Part shown: positions 24,188 through 33,185 of the stretch, in pieces | How positions within the stretch are numbered: the first letter of the stretch is position 1 | How the letters are laid out: each line of letters begins with the position of its first letter | The notes under the pieces: generated by a model | What the model saw: only the letters and a program-made list of their open reading frames with translations | The model's database searches: none | Told to the model about the DNA's origin: nothing | Position numbers and translations under genes: made by a program | Assembly: GCF_026626745.1 (NCBI RefSeq) | Contig: NZ_JAPNJW010000001.1 | Location: 2,898,001-2,962,000, forward strand | Direction: 5' to 3' | Origin: Nannocystis sp. RBIL2 | GTDB lineage: Bacteria > Myxococcota_A > Polyangia > Nannocystales > Nannocystaceae | DNA length: 64,000 nt

Positions 24188-25524
24188 GGCGACGCGAGCT
24201 CCTGCACGCGGTAGGTGCACGCACCATCCACCACGCGCGTTCCGTGGAGGCGGCCCGCCGGGATGACGATGGACGCGCCGGCTTCGAGGACGACGGGCTC
24301 GAGGCCCGCGTACATCTCGAGCCGACCCCGTTCCACTGTGAAGAGCTCGTCGGCGTCGTGGACGTGCGAATAAGAGAGCTCGCCCTCGGGCTCCTCGAAC
24401 GTCAGCGGCTCGTCGGCGGGGCGACGTCCGCGCAGGGCCGGCCCGCTCGTGGCCTCCGCGGCCAGGCCGTCGGCGAAGGCGACCTGCTCGAGGTAGTCGA
24501 GGTCAGCCACCTCTTGGAGGTGACGGAACGCCTCGAAGCCGGCGAGGACCTCGGGGATGATCGTCGGCCCATACAGCCGTACGGCGGGCGCGAGCAGCGC
24601 CTCCAGCACCATCGAACGGTGGTGCTTGTCGATATGCACGTGTTCGTCGAAGTACGATGTATCGACCGTTGCCCCGAAGGCGCGCCGGAGTGCGCGGCTG
24701 AGCTGACGGTTGAAGTGCGGAATGGACGCCTCGGTGAAGTACAGCGCCCCGAGGTATCGGAACCACGCCTGCTTGTTGGCGCAGACGCAGTGGAAGTAGT
24801 TCACGAGTGCGAGCGAGCTGGCGAGGTAGTGGAAGTAGTAGTCGTGTACGCCGTCCGACAAGCCCACCGAGCGCATGCACGCCGCGAACAACGTCGAGTG
24901 CTTCCTCTCGTGGACGCCGTAACCGTACTCATCGATGAAGACCTTCATGAGCTCGGACTGGGCGGGCCCGAAGCGCCCGAGCATCGCACGTGCCATCGCC
25001 GAGGCCTCGCTGAGGAAGTCCGGCGCCTGCTGGACGAGCAGGTAGAGCAGCGCCGCACGCGGCCGGGGCGTCGCCTCGATCGCAGCGACCAGCGAGCTCG
25101 GCGACTGCTCGTACTCATGGATGGCGCTCTGGAGGTACTCGATGAGCGACCCGAGGTCCCAGGGGCCGCTCGCCTCGATGTACGCGTCGAGCGCCCCGAA
25201 CGCCGCGCGCTCGAGCGCGGGGCGCACCTGTTGACCCATTGCGACGAGCGCCGGGTCGTAGAAGGCCGCCATCGCTCGATAGTCCGCTTCGCTGAGCGGG
25301 CGCTCGGGCAAGAAGAGCATCGACTGCTCGTACGCGTTGAAGAGTAGCCGATGCAGGGTGAGGCCGCGCGCCGTTGCGATGGCGCCTGGGTCGATCGGCG
25401 ACTCGAGGTCGCCGATCGACCCGAGGTCCGAGACACGCATGGGCCTGTGCCAGGGGGAGTCGGGGCGGAGCCTCGACGATGGAAGGAACGCGGGAGCGCT
25501 CGCAAAAGAGAGTAGTGCAGTCAT
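24184..25524 (-). CDS. Haem-oxygenase-like di-iron enzyme fused to a cupin domain
   Basis: This 446-residue protein has two domains. Residues about 90-350 form an iron-containing redox enzyme domain of the haem-oxygenase-like di-iron type (relatives UndA, BesC, SznF). Likely iron ligands are Glu199 and His209 (DEYGYGVHERKH), Glu265, and His295, Asp299 and His302 (FDEHVHIDKHH). Residues about 378-446 form a cupin with HxHxxxE (His387, His389, Glu393) and PAGRLHG (His427). Relatives use O2 to cleave C-C bonds or N-hydroxylate. I start at MTALLSF; longer starts exist. It heads a translationally coupled operon with a Rieske protein and an N-acyltransferase. The substrate is unknown. Confidence 0.85.
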   Translation of the reverse strand: MTALLSFASAPAFLPSSRLRPDSPWHRPMRVSDLGSIGDLESPIDPGAIATARGLTLHRLLFNAYEQSMLFLPERPLSEADYRAMAAFYDPALVAMGQQVRPALERAAFGALDAYIEASGPWDLGSLIEYLQSAIHEYEQSPSSLVAAIEATPRPRAALLYLLVQQAPDFLSEASAMARAMLGRFGPAQSELMKVFIDEYGYGVHERKHSTLFAACMRSVGLSDGVHDYYFHYLASSLALVNYFHCVCANKQAWFRYLGALYFTEASIPHFNRQLSRALRRAFGATVDTSYFDEHVHIDKHHRSMVLEALLAPAVRLYGPTIIPEVLAGFEAFRHLQEVADLDYLEQVAFADGLAAEATSGPALRGRRPADEPLTFEEPEGELSYSHVHDADELFTVERGRLEMYAGLEPVVLEAGASIVIPAGRLHGTRVVDGACTYRVQELASP

Positions 25525-25700
25525 GACGGATTGGGGGCTAGCCGCCGGGCGTAACACGGCGGGGGTCAAGGGGCCGTCAGGCGCGGCCCTCATCAATGAA
25601 AAGTGTCTCGCGGGGGGAACGGATCGACGCGTTGCATATGTCCAGCCACGGTGCGCCACGAGGACCTCGTCCTCGTTCCTGAAGTCCGCGGCCATCGCGC

Positions 25701-26135
25701 TCACGGGCCCGAATTGCTCGTTCCGCTTTTCGAGACTGGGCTGGGCGCCCCAGGGGCACGCGGCGGCTCACGACGAAGCCGCCAGGCGTAGATGCTGAAC
25801 ACGAATGCCCCTAAGACCACCGACGGTCCAATCGTGAGGGCGATCTGCGGCGTGCCCGCAAACCAGTGCGCTCCGGCGGTCACCAGCGCGCCGAGGGTCG
25901 TCGTTCCGCCGGCCGCGACGACGCAACCTACGTTCTTGTCGCTGGACAATGCGAATAGTCGTTCGAGAACCGCCGTCAGACCCAGGGTGAGCACAAAACT
26001 CGTAAGGGCCTGGGCGAGCCCGGCCTGGAGCATCAAGTCAGTCCCTCTGTTGCAGAGAAGGGCCCATGACCCGTAGATAAGCGCCGCACCCGCAGCCAGT
26101 CGCATTTGCCGCGACGCCATGCCCGGACCCGTCAT
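25701..26135 (-). CDS. Small integral membrane protein
   Basis: This 144-residue protein has about four hydrophobic segments (LAAGAALIYGSWALLC, ALTSFVLTLGLTAVLERLF, VGCVVAAGGTTTLGALVTAG, IALTIGPSVVLGAFVFSIYA) and a short polar tail. No family is recognised. It is on the same strand as the di-iron operon and ends 176 bases before it, so it may be its first gene, perhaps for transport or membrane tethering of the product. The start could be ATG 26135 or ATG 26120; neither has a clear ribosome site. Confidence 0.6.
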   Translation of the reverse strand: MTGPGMASRQMRLAAGAALIYGSWALLCNRGTDLMLQAGLAQALTSFVLTLGLTAVLERLFALSSDKNVGCVVAAGGTTTLGALVTAGAHWFAGTPQIALTIGPSVVLGAFVFSIYAWRLRREPPRAPGAPSPVSKSGTSNSGP

Positions 26136-26977
26136 CGAGTCACACGGATATTTGTTAGTGATACGGAACACGGTTATTTCTGACGGTTGTCGTGAGGGTG
26201 CGTGCAGCAAGGTGAGGACAGTGATCGGCCCACGAAACAATGAAACAACCCTCCCGAGTTACTCGGGAGCGGCTTCGTTGTGCTCGCAGTCTCGGTCTTG
26301 GAGTGCAAGGAACCTCGCAATCGATCACGAGCTTCTTCAAAAGCTGTGGCCGGCGGCCGAATCCAACATCCGGCGCGATCGACGAATCGCGCGAGATGCG
26401 CGGGTCCGTTCGGTAAATTCCAGCGGCCCATGGGAATGCGTCAGGCAACGCGGTAATGGATCACGGTCGGGACAACCAAGCGGATCGGCGGTCAAGCCGC
26501 GATCGCAAGACCCTCGCGCTCGACTGATTCGGCGGCGCGGCCGCCGGGGCGGCCAAGCGAATCGCATACCCCCCGCTCCTCGTTCGCCCGTTCAAAGTCG
26601 ATCTCCCGCCAGCAGCGGACAGCGCCGAGGGCATGGCGAATGTAAATTCCCACGACTGCAGGGTCAGCACATGGCCTTGCCCGTGCGACCACACGCCGCT
26701 CGCACAGCCCGCGGCATCCCTCTGCACGGCCGCGACGCGGCGCAAAGCTCGCCACGGCCTACCTGGAAAGCGACTCGCGCGCTTCATTTTTGCGCTCGTC
26801 CGGGTCCGGGCTATCGCTACTACCGAGCGCCGAAATGTCGGAGCTGCGAAGCTGCGCCGAGGACGCCGGCGGCTAAACCGCCCTTCACTGCCCGCGTTTG
26901 ACTATTATCGTCAATATGATCAGTACTGCTGCGATCGCGTCGGCAGGTGTAATGGGATTACATGATACTTCCGCAGC
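26136..26977. other. AT-richer spacer between a membrane gene and a dead integrase
   Basis: No gene is supported in about 840 bases. The composition is less GC-rich than the surroundings, suggesting imported DNA linked to the integrase remnant. It carries a perfect palindrome at 26251-26269. Confidence 0.45.
26251..26269. promoter_or_regulatory. Perfect 19-bp palindrome
   Basis: CTCCCGAGT-T-ACTCGGGAG is perfectly symmetrical. It lies 116 bases upstream of the membrane protein start and could be an operator or part of a recombination site. Confidence 0.5.
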
Positions 26978-27838
26978 GTGAAGAAGGCCGAGGTCGGCGC
27001 GCTGCATGCCAAGCTCAAGAGGAAGCGCGGCGCCTCCGTGGCGAATTACGTCCTCTGCGGGGTCGGGAGCCTCTACTCCCGCAACATCGAAGATGGGAGC
27101 TGGCGGACGTGCGCAACCCGGCCCACAAGGTCAACCGATTCGCCATCCCCGAGCGCGAGCGCTTCCTGACCCCCGAGGAACGGCAGCGCGTGCAGGCGGT
27201 GCTCCTCGCCGAGCTCAAGATCCCCGCCGGGCGCAAGGGGCACCTGAAGATCGCCAGCGTGTGGGCGATCGATCTGCTCGCGCTCACCGGCCGGCGACGC
27301 GACGAGATCCTGACGCTACGTGGCCGATGGTCGACTGGCAACACTCCCTCTTGAACCTCCCCGACACCAAGACGGGACAGCTCAAGGCGCCCGTGTCCGG
27401 CCGCGTGCTCGCGCTCCTGAAGCACGTTCACGAACAGACCGGCAACCCCAGCACGGGTACGTGCTGCGCACGTCGAGTGGCAAGCGCCTGCGGAGCATCA
27501 ATCGCACATGGGAGAACATCCGCGCCGCCGCCGGGATCCCCGACGTCCGGCTGCACGACCTCCGGCACTCCTGCGCCAGCGACGCGATCATGAGCGGCGC
27601 GTCGCTCAGCACGGTCGGCAAGCTGCTGGGCCGCAAGCAGGAGCGGACCACGAAGCGCTACACCCACCTGGCCGACGACTACGTCCGCAACGCGCTCGAG
27701 ACCGCGACGGATCGGATCGTGGAGGCGGTGCAGCCGATCGCCGCCCTGCCACCGGCGCCGTTCGAGCCGATGCGCGACGCGCGGTGGAAGACGATCGAGG
27801 CGATGGTCACGGCGGTCGAGGCGGCGGCCTCGGGCTAA
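26978..27838 (+). pseudogene. Tyrosine recombinase (phage-type integrase), multiply frameshifted
   Basis: Segments in different frames rebuild an integrase: VGALHAKLKRKRGASVANYV, then NPAHKVNRFAIPERERFLTP, VWAIDLLALTGRRRDEILTL (catalytic Arg), NLPDTKTGQLKAPVSGRV, then RLHDLRHSCASDAIMSG (His-x2-Arg) and GRKQERTTKRYTHLADDYVR with the Tyr nucleophile. The usual His/Trp before KQ is Arg. At least three frameshifts (near 27100, 27330 and 27455) break it. It marks a past integration; no attachment site or tRNA was found nearby. Confidence 0.85.
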
Positions 27839-28053
27839 TCGCGCTCGTGTGTCCCCGCGACCGCCCCCGGTGCTCGGCACGGGGGGCGCCGTGTCACCGC
27901 TGGCTCGCAGCGCTGGCCGTGGCCGTGCACGAGCGTCGTGTACGTCGTCACCGCTGCAAGCCGCCTTCGCGGCGGGCTGGGCGTCGATCACCAGCTCCTC
28001 CACGCCACGACCGCGCGTAAATAGCTCCCATGCCGGCCTCATGGCCTGGCAGA

Positions 28054-28575
28054 ATGGCGCTCGTGAAGGTGACCCGCCTGTTCCTCATTTTCGTCGTGTG
28101 TGCGGGGTGCACCGAGCCGGCCCGATCCGCGGAGCCAGCTCGGCTGGTCGAGCCGCCACGAACCCGACCTGTGCCGCCGGGTCCCTGGCACATCGTGTAC
28201 GTCTGCGGCGCCGAGAACCACGGCCTCTTCTGGTCGAAGGAGTGGCTCATCGATCTCGGCGCGCAGCGGAGGATGTTCACCGCGCGGGAGGGAGCCAACA
28301 ACGTCGTCGGCCTTCCGTCTGAGACCACGACGGCCGCGCTCTCACCCCAGACGGCGAGCGAACTCGAGTCACTGACCCGCGACGTTCTTGCTTCGGCGCC
28401 CTACACGACCGAGGCAGCAGAATTGGGCGGCACGGCATGTGTGGTCACGATCCGCTCCGCGGACGAGCCGCACGTGGAGCATCTGCGCGTGCAACGGCAG
28501 AGCGAGGGGTCGGATCCGCCTGGCCGCCTGGTCGCCGCACTCTTGCGTGCTTTCGAGAAGACCGAAGTCCAGTGA
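28054..28575 (+). CDS. Lipoprotein, function unknown
   Basis: This 173-residue protein starts MALVKVTRLFLIFVVCAGCT, a lipoprotein signal with the lipobox Cys at 19. A Pro/Arg/Glu linker and a domain of about 125 residues with two further Cys follow. No family is recognised. I use ATG 28054 because the upstream codons would place extra polar residues before the signal. The gene stands alone. Confidence 0.65.
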   Translation: MALVKVTRLFLIFVVCAGCTEPARSAEPARLVEPPRTRPVPPGPWHIVYVCGAENHGLFWSKEWLIDLGAQRRMFTAREGANNVVGLPSETTTAALSPQTASELESLTRDVLASAPYTTEAAELGGTACVVTIRSADEPHVEHLRVQRQSEGSDPPGRLVAALLRAFEKTEVQ

Positions 28576-28635
28576 CTCTCCCGCTCCGGGCGCACTCGCG
28601 GGGCGGTTACTGATTAACAGCGCGAGCGGAGCACG

Positions 28636-28995
28636 TCACCTCGGTCCTCTGAAGGGGCTCTCTGACCGTTTGCGCGACCTCGCGCTCGGCGCTACCAGGG
28701 CACTCGAGCGGCCCTGGGCGCTCTCTCCACTATTCCTGGCGCTCCCGGTGAAGGCGAGGCCGCAGCAGCCCTGCGAGCGGCCGAGGTCGGGGTGGAGACG
28801 CAGGCCGTGGGCGTCGCCGGGGTTGATCGTCACGGAATGATCGGGTCGGTCTCGCGCGCGGTCGACGACGAAACAACCACCCGCCACCTCGTTGCAGCGG
28901 TCGCAGCGGCTGCCCGGACCGAGCGCCGCGGGCAGCGCTCGCAGCGGACCCGTCAGCGCGGCGTGACACCCGGCGCAGGTGAAGATTCGTGCCAT
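28636..28995 (-). CDS. Small zinc-ribbon-like protein, C-terminus possibly altered
   Basis: Starting MARIFTCAGCHAALTGPLR, it has CAGC and, about 30 residues later, CDRC, a likely zinc site. NPGDAHGLRLHPDLGRSQGC follows. The last 40 residues are Ser/Arg-rich and look like a frame shifted into non-coding sequence. The original protein was probably about 100-130 residues with a different end. No function is known. Confidence 0.45.
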   Translation of the reverse strand: MARIFTCAGCHAALTGPLRALPAALGPGSRCDRCNEVAGGCFVVDRARDRPDHSVTINPGDAHGLRLHPDLGRSQGCCGLAFTGSARNSGESAQGRSSALVAPSARSRKRSESPFRGPR

Positions 28996-29134
28996 GACGC
29001 CCCCTGACACCGACCTCGACGCCACTCACAGGACCTTTTCAAGAAAACCCACGATCATGCTCGCGGGTGCGTCGGCTCCGGGCTCGAGTGCGTTGCGAAA
29101 AAATCGACGCGCCTCACGGGCGGCGCCGCCGGGT

Positions 29135-29548
29135 TCAGGGGGCGGGCTCGACCTGCAGGACACACTTCGTGGGCGGGTTGTAGGCGGAGACGGTCTCGAG
29201 CGTGAAGCGCCAGCCGAGCGCGACCTGCGGCGCGGGGGCGTCGTCGCGCTCAAGTGACAGGGTCACGCGCTCGGCCCCGCGGCGGACCTCGAGCCGACAG
29301 TCCTGCATGTTGCGGTCGTCCTTGCCGTGGGCGTAGCCGGCGGAGATGACCTCGATCTCTGTCCCATCAGACAGGCGGGTCGGCTCGCGCGCGATGGCCT
29401 TCAACTCGAGCGGCCCGGCGGGTGGAGCTGCGACGGCGGCTGGAGCGGCGGCGGCGACGTCCGTCGGAGGGGCGGGAGCCGGGACGGGCGACGGCGGCGC
29501 GGAGGAGTTGCACGCGAGCAGCAGCGACAGGACGAGTGCGTCACGCAT
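29135..29548 (-). CDS. Small lipoprotein
   Basis: This 137-residue protein starts MRDALVLSLLLACNSS with the lipobox Cys at 13. An Ala/Pro-rich linker (about residues 17-45) and a compact beta-rich domain with a Cys pair (CRLEVRRG and CVLQVEP) follow. I recognise no family. The start is the first Met with a proper lipoprotein signal. Upstream in another frame lies a zincin remnant. Confidence 0.6.
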   Translation of the reverse strand: MRDALVLSLLLACNSSAPPSPVPAPAPPTDVAAAAPAAVAAPPAGPLELKAIAREPTRLSDGTEIEVISAGYAHGKDDRNMQDCRLEVRRGAERVTLSLERDDAPAPQVALGWRFTLETVSAYNPPTKCVLQVEPAP

Positions 29549-29574
29549 CGCGTCGAGTGTAGAGGAGCGCACGG

Positions 29575-29815
29575 CCGGCGATCCAGCGGGCAGTTCGTCA
29601 AACCCGACAGGACATAACGCGGCGCGCAGGTCGGGACGCCGCCAAGCGTGTGCATGATCTCGTGGAGGATCGCGAAGTCGGCGTAACCCGGGGTCTCGGC
29701 GGACGCGCCGATCGGCTTGGTCGCGCACGCGGGACCTTCGAATGGGCGAAGGTGCCCTTGAGGTAGAACGCGGCGACGCCGACGACGAGCGCGGGGGGCA
29801 CGGGTCGCCGCTGCT
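29575..29815 (-). pseudogene. HEXXH metalloprotease (zincin) fragment
   Basis: Pieces in two frames read VVGVAAFYLKGTFAHSKVP, then ACATKPIGASAETPGYADFA and ILHEIMHTLGGVPTCAP. HEIMH is the zinc-binding HExxH motif. The third zinc ligand and most of the fold are absent, so this is a remnant of a secreted metalloprotease. Confidence 0.55.
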
Positions 29816-29924
29816 GTTGCAGACCGAGCGCTGGACCGACTGATCTCGCGCTCGGTGGTCTGCAGCTCCGGCTCTGAGCCCCGCACGGGTCGGTCTGCCT
29901 GTCTCCATACCCAGTGCTTCGACG

Positions 29925-30120
29925 GCTTCCGCGCGTTCGCGCGATCATCGGTCCGATCACCGACCTCACCCCGCTGTCGAGCCTGAAACACGTCGGCGGG
30001 CGCCTCACGATCGACGGCCGGATACATCCGAACAGCAAGCTGCTGGCGCTCGCCGGGCTCGAGAACCTCCAGTCTGTCGGCGGCCTCCTCGTCGAGGGCA
30101 TCTGGATGCAAGCGCTGACG
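29925..30120 (+). pseudogene. Leucine-rich / receptor-L-like fragment
   Basis: Translation gives ITDLTPLSSLKHVGGRLTID then SKLLALAGLENLQSVGGLLV. The L.gLe.l.sVGG.L.i pattern is the repeat of receptor-L/leucine-rich surface proteins common in myxobacteria. The start is missing and the downstream frame is lost. Confidence 0.5.
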
Positions 30121-30267
30121 CCCAGAAGGGCGGACAAGGCTGCCCGTCGTATCTTCGTAGGCGTGCGACGAACCGCGTCGACGTCACCCTATGCCGCAAG
30201 TGCGGCGGCCGGACGCGCGTCAGCGACGTTGTCGAATCGCCCGCATTATCGATGTTCTACAGCGGGA

Positions 30268-31002
30268 TCATGGACTCGATTCGAAGATGGACTCCCCGAA
30301 GGTCGCTGTCGGGAACATCTTCGGCAACGCGAACTTCATCCGCGCAAACGTCGGGTCGTTGCGGTTCAGGTAGGCGAGCTGCCAGTGGTGGAAGCCCCGT
30401 GCCCGGTAGGCGAGCTCGACGTACTGCGCGAGTGTCACGTTCATATCGACGATCCACGGGTCTTGCTCTTGCTGAAGGAGCCATACCCGGTCGCTCAACG
30501 CGCCCGAAGCACCCTTGCGGACCAGGGCGACGACGCCCCAATGGTACTCAAAGGGGTAGAACGCGCCGACGTCGACCGGCTGCCCATCGATCTTGCAGTA
30601 TTGCAGCGCACCCTTGTAGCCAGCGTCTGGCGCGCGGTTTTCGAGAATCATCGACCCGAGGTCCAGATAGGCCATGTCTCCACTGAAGAGCTCTTCCAAA
30701 AAGCTGAAGCTGTAGCCCTGGTCGAGATAGTTCGACCGGATCCACGCGTCGGCTTCCAGCGCGCGAGCCAGAGCCGAACTAGGCGCAAGATGCCATGAGA
30801 TTTTCACCATCGACAGGCTCGACAAGAACGCGTGAAGACCGTCGGTCAGGCGAATCGACCAATCCGCGATCTCGAATGCGAGATTCTCCTCATTCGGCGC
30901 CACCACCACGGGAGGATTGCGCATCCGAATTCCCTCGGACGGAATCGTTCGACTCAGGTCGCTATAGCGATCATGCATTGTGCTCAGTGTCATGGCGGTC
31001 AT
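30268..31002 (-). CDS. SMI1/KNR4 (SUKH)-like protein
   Basis: This 244-residue soluble protein has lower GC codon use than its neighbours. The central LEELFSGDMAYLDLGSMILE, FYPFEYHWGVVALVRKG and the C-terminal DMNVTLAQYVELAYRARGFH resemble SUKH-superfamily proteins, many of which are immunity proteins against polymorphic toxins. No toxin gene lies beside it. Several Met codons lie near the start (31002, 30993, 30978); the first is used here. The family assignment is by pattern only. Confidence 0.5.
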   Translation of the reverse strand: MTAMTLSTMHDRYSDLSRTIPSEGIRMRNPPVVVAPNEENLAFEIADWSIRLTDGLHAFLSSLSMVKISWHLAPSSALARALEADAWIRSNYLDQGYSFSFLEELFSGDMAYLDLGSMILENRAPDAGYKGALQYCKIDGQPVDVGAFYPFEYHWGVVALVRKGASGALSDRVWLLQQEQDPWIVDMNVTLAQYVELAYRARGFHHWQLAYLNRNDPTFARMKFALPKMFPTATFGESIFESSP

Positions 31003-31565
31003 GATAGCGTCGGAGTCCGACCCCTGTCAACGGGAACCAGCGGCGAGTTCGCCAGGCCAGTCGATGTGTGAGATTCATTCTGTACTGGACGAACTCATCT
31101 GAATCGCGGGGAGGTTCGGTCGCATGGCGAGAGGCTGGCTCGACTCGGGCACGAGACAGCGGCCATGCGGATCGCAGACGGCGCCGCCTTGGTTTTCACT
31201 CGCTACCTGCGCGGCCTTTTGTTCGAGCGCAACCGAGTGCTGCGCGAGATCGTGGAGTCGAATCGATGGGGCGAATCCCTCGCGGGGACATGAACGCAGG
31301 CCGCCGGCCTGCCGCTCGCAGCCTCGGTCGTCCTGCCAATCAGCTCCGCGGCAGGAGCGTCACGCCCGTGAAGACAACGTGCCAGGCCTTCGAGATGGGC
31401 AGCCGACTGCGGCTCACGGTGACGCGCGGATGTCCCTCGCGCTGAAGGTGGAGTTCCGCGCCGACCTTCGCCGGCTTCATGGCGGTCTCGGCGCTCTTTG
31501 GGCTCTAAATCTTCGTCGGTGAGGCCGGTACCGGCCTGAAGCGCCGAACTGCTCGCTTCCCGGCC
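31003..31565. other. Spacer with a small coding-like piece
   Basis: No firm gene. A short plus-strand frame ending at 31293 reads ALVFTRYLRGLLFERNRVLR then VESNRWGESLAGT before a stop and may be a fragment. A perfect palindrome, AGGCCGGTACCGGCCT (31522-31537), lies 28 bases past the decarboxylase stop and is a terminator candidate. Confidence 0.4.
31522..31537. terminator. Palindrome after the decarboxylase gene
   Basis: AGGCCGGTACCGGCCT is perfectly self-complementary. It sits just beyond the leftward decarboxylase stop. No T-run follows, so termination is only a suggestion. Confidence 0.35.
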
Positions 31566-32471
31566 TCACCGGTTGGGATACGCCAGACCGATCGCCTGGC
31601 CCTGGTTGTGGTGGACCTGGGGCTGGGCGGTGAGGTTGACGTTGCACGCGGCCTCGAACAGGACGATGTGGTCCGAGCCGCCGAACTGGAAGTACGCGAA
31701 CTCCTCGCCCTTGTACAGCGTCTTGCCGACGTCCGCGGTCATCACCACCGACGAGACCTGGGCCATGCCGATGGGGAGCACGGCGACCAGCCCGATCGGC
31801 GAGTCGAGGACGATGAGGCCGCGGGCCTGCGCGAACTGGTAGCCGGTCTCGTCCAGCGCGTCGAATTTCTCATAGGCGCGCTTGTGCCGGAGGGGCACCA
31901 GGCGATGCTCGCCATCCGCGCTGCCCTCGACCGGCTGGGCCACGACGTTCAGGTAGACCTGGCCGTGGATCGCCCGCGACTCCAGGACCCGGCCGCCGAC
32001 CGGGACATGCAATCGATGGTAGTCGGTGGTGTTGAGGAAGGCGTGCATGAAGACGCCGCCCTGGAACCGATCGCGGTAGGGGCTCCCCTCGAGGAGCTCG
32101 TGGATCGACCACTCCAGCGATTTCACCACGATCTTGGACTTGCCGTTGATCTGCCACCAACCGACGAACTCCGAATCGGCCGCCGACACGATCACGCGCG
32201 GGTCGCTCATGGCCGCGATCGGACGCATGCCCGGCTTCACGTGGCGCGCGAACAGCTGGTTGAACGTCTTGTAGCCGCTCGGCGGCGGCATATACTCCTC
32301 GAGGTTGAACTTGGGCGAGTTGGAGAACGTGCGCAGCGTCTCCTCGTCGATCGATTCGGCGGTGTCGAGGAAGGTGCCCCAGGCGTCGGCGTAGTCGACC
32401 ATCCACTTGGACAGCGGGGTCAGCGGCGCCGCGCGCTCGGCCGGCACGATCGGGTTCTGCAGCTCGCGCAT
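31566..32471 (-). CDS. Phosphatidylserine decarboxylase family protein
   Basis: This 301-residue enzyme would convert phosphatidylserine, or a related serine-containing substrate, to the ethanolamine product. It has the family core NTTDYHRLHVPVGGRV and the self-cleavage motif GGSD (264-267, cleavage before Ser266), followed by HIVLFE, as in other pyruvoyl-dependent decarboxylases. The N-terminal region (FNLEEYMPPPSGYKTFNQLF) matches the non-canonical PSD branch that often accompanies natural-product or stress loci. The start at ATG 32471 is chosen over longer basic extensions. An AT-rich palindromic promoter region lies upstream. Confidence 0.85.
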   Translation of the reverse strand: MRELQNPIVPAERAAPLTPLSKWMVDYADAWGTFLDTAESIDEETLRTFSNSPKFNLEEYMPPPSGYKTFNQLFARHVKPGMRPIAAMSDPRVIVSAADSEFVGWWQINGKSKIVVKSLEWSIHELLEGSPYRDRFQGGVFMHAFLNTTDYHRLHVPVGGRVLESRAIHGQVYLNVVAQPVEGSADGEHRLVPLRHKRAYEKFDALDETGYQFAQARGLIVLDSPIGLVAVLPIGMAQVSSVVMTADVGKTLYKGEEFAYFQFGGSDHIVLFEAACNVNLTAQPQVHHNQGQAIGLAYPNR

Positions 32472-32549
32472 CGATGGCTGACCAGACGTGAGCCGCTCGG
32501 GCACCCTAGCGGAAGGCCCGGCGCGCCGCAATCACGACGGCGACACGGA

Positions 32550-32585
32550 TGTTTACCATGTTAAATGGACATTGTTCAGAACAAT
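32550..32585. promoter_or_regulatory. AT-rich operator/promoter candidate upstream of the decarboxylase
   Basis: It contains GTTTACCATGTTAAAT, with a TTTA-N6-TAAA symmetry, and the perfect palindrome ATTGTTC-A-GAACAAT at 32571-32585. The island stands out from GC-rich flanks and lies about 100 bases upstream of the leftward start. Confidence 0.45.
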
Positions 32586-32856
32586 CATCACGAACTTCGT
32601 TCGCCCATTCGTGGCACCTCGGACCCGAGCGAGGGCGGCGCACGGCGGCGGGATCGACCGCGACTGCGTGATGGTCGGCCGCTGCGATCGAGCGAGGCCG
32701 CGCCACCTCGCTCGATAACGAACGCGGCCGCGGCAGGCCCGGCGCGAGCGGACGGATCGGACCGCCACGCTCGCGCCGAAGCGCGGGCTGAGCGTCCTCG
32801 TGCTCGCAGGTCTGTTCTATAGGTTCTTCAGGACAGGCGCCCAGTCTCATGGCAGC

Positions 32857-32884
32857 CTGTCCCGACGAACATGTCACATGTCCT
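32857..32884. repeat. TGTCC-type repeat cluster
   Basis: TGTCCCGACGAACATG and TCACATGTCC are overlapping ACATG/TGTCC cores of the same palindrome family seen at other gene ends. Confidence 0.4.
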
Positions 32885-32906
32885 AAAGATCATACTATCG
32901 AGTCAC

Positions 32907-33075
32907 GGCAGACGGATGCCGTCGACGCCCCACAGCGCCGTCGCCGAGCTGCCGGTCGGCAGCCGCGTCAGCTCACCCGTCTTCCAGCGCCGCACGAACG
33001 CCCCGTCGCCGTCGCCCCAGCCCACCAGGAAGTCGTCTCCCGATCCCAGTCGGAGAGGCGCTCCGGTTGCTACCC
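32907..33075 (-). pseudogene. C-terminal remnant of a secreted repeat protein
   Basis: Translation gives GAPLRLGSGDDFLVGWGDGD, then GAFVRRWKTGELTRLPTGSS and LWGVDGIRLP before a stop. It looks like the last blades of a beta-propeller-like protein. No start is available and the upstream frame is Arg/Ser-rich. Confidence 0.4.
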
Positions 33076-33185
33076 TGTGACTGCCTACGGCGAATTCAGG
33101 TCGGGTTGCCGGGCTTTGCCACGGCGTTGCCATCGAACCGGTCGAAGTTGCGAGCGCGCACGCCCCGCGGGTATGCTGGGCGCGC

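Noticed and set aside
26978..27838. Genomic island with attachment sites around the integrase
   Set aside because: The integrase is dead, and no tRNA or flanking direct repeats could be found within the window.
31124..31522. Possible plus-strand gene of 132 codons
   Set aside because: The frame is Arg-rich with no ribosome site or family; a shorter alternative frame fits coding pattern better, but only as a fragment.
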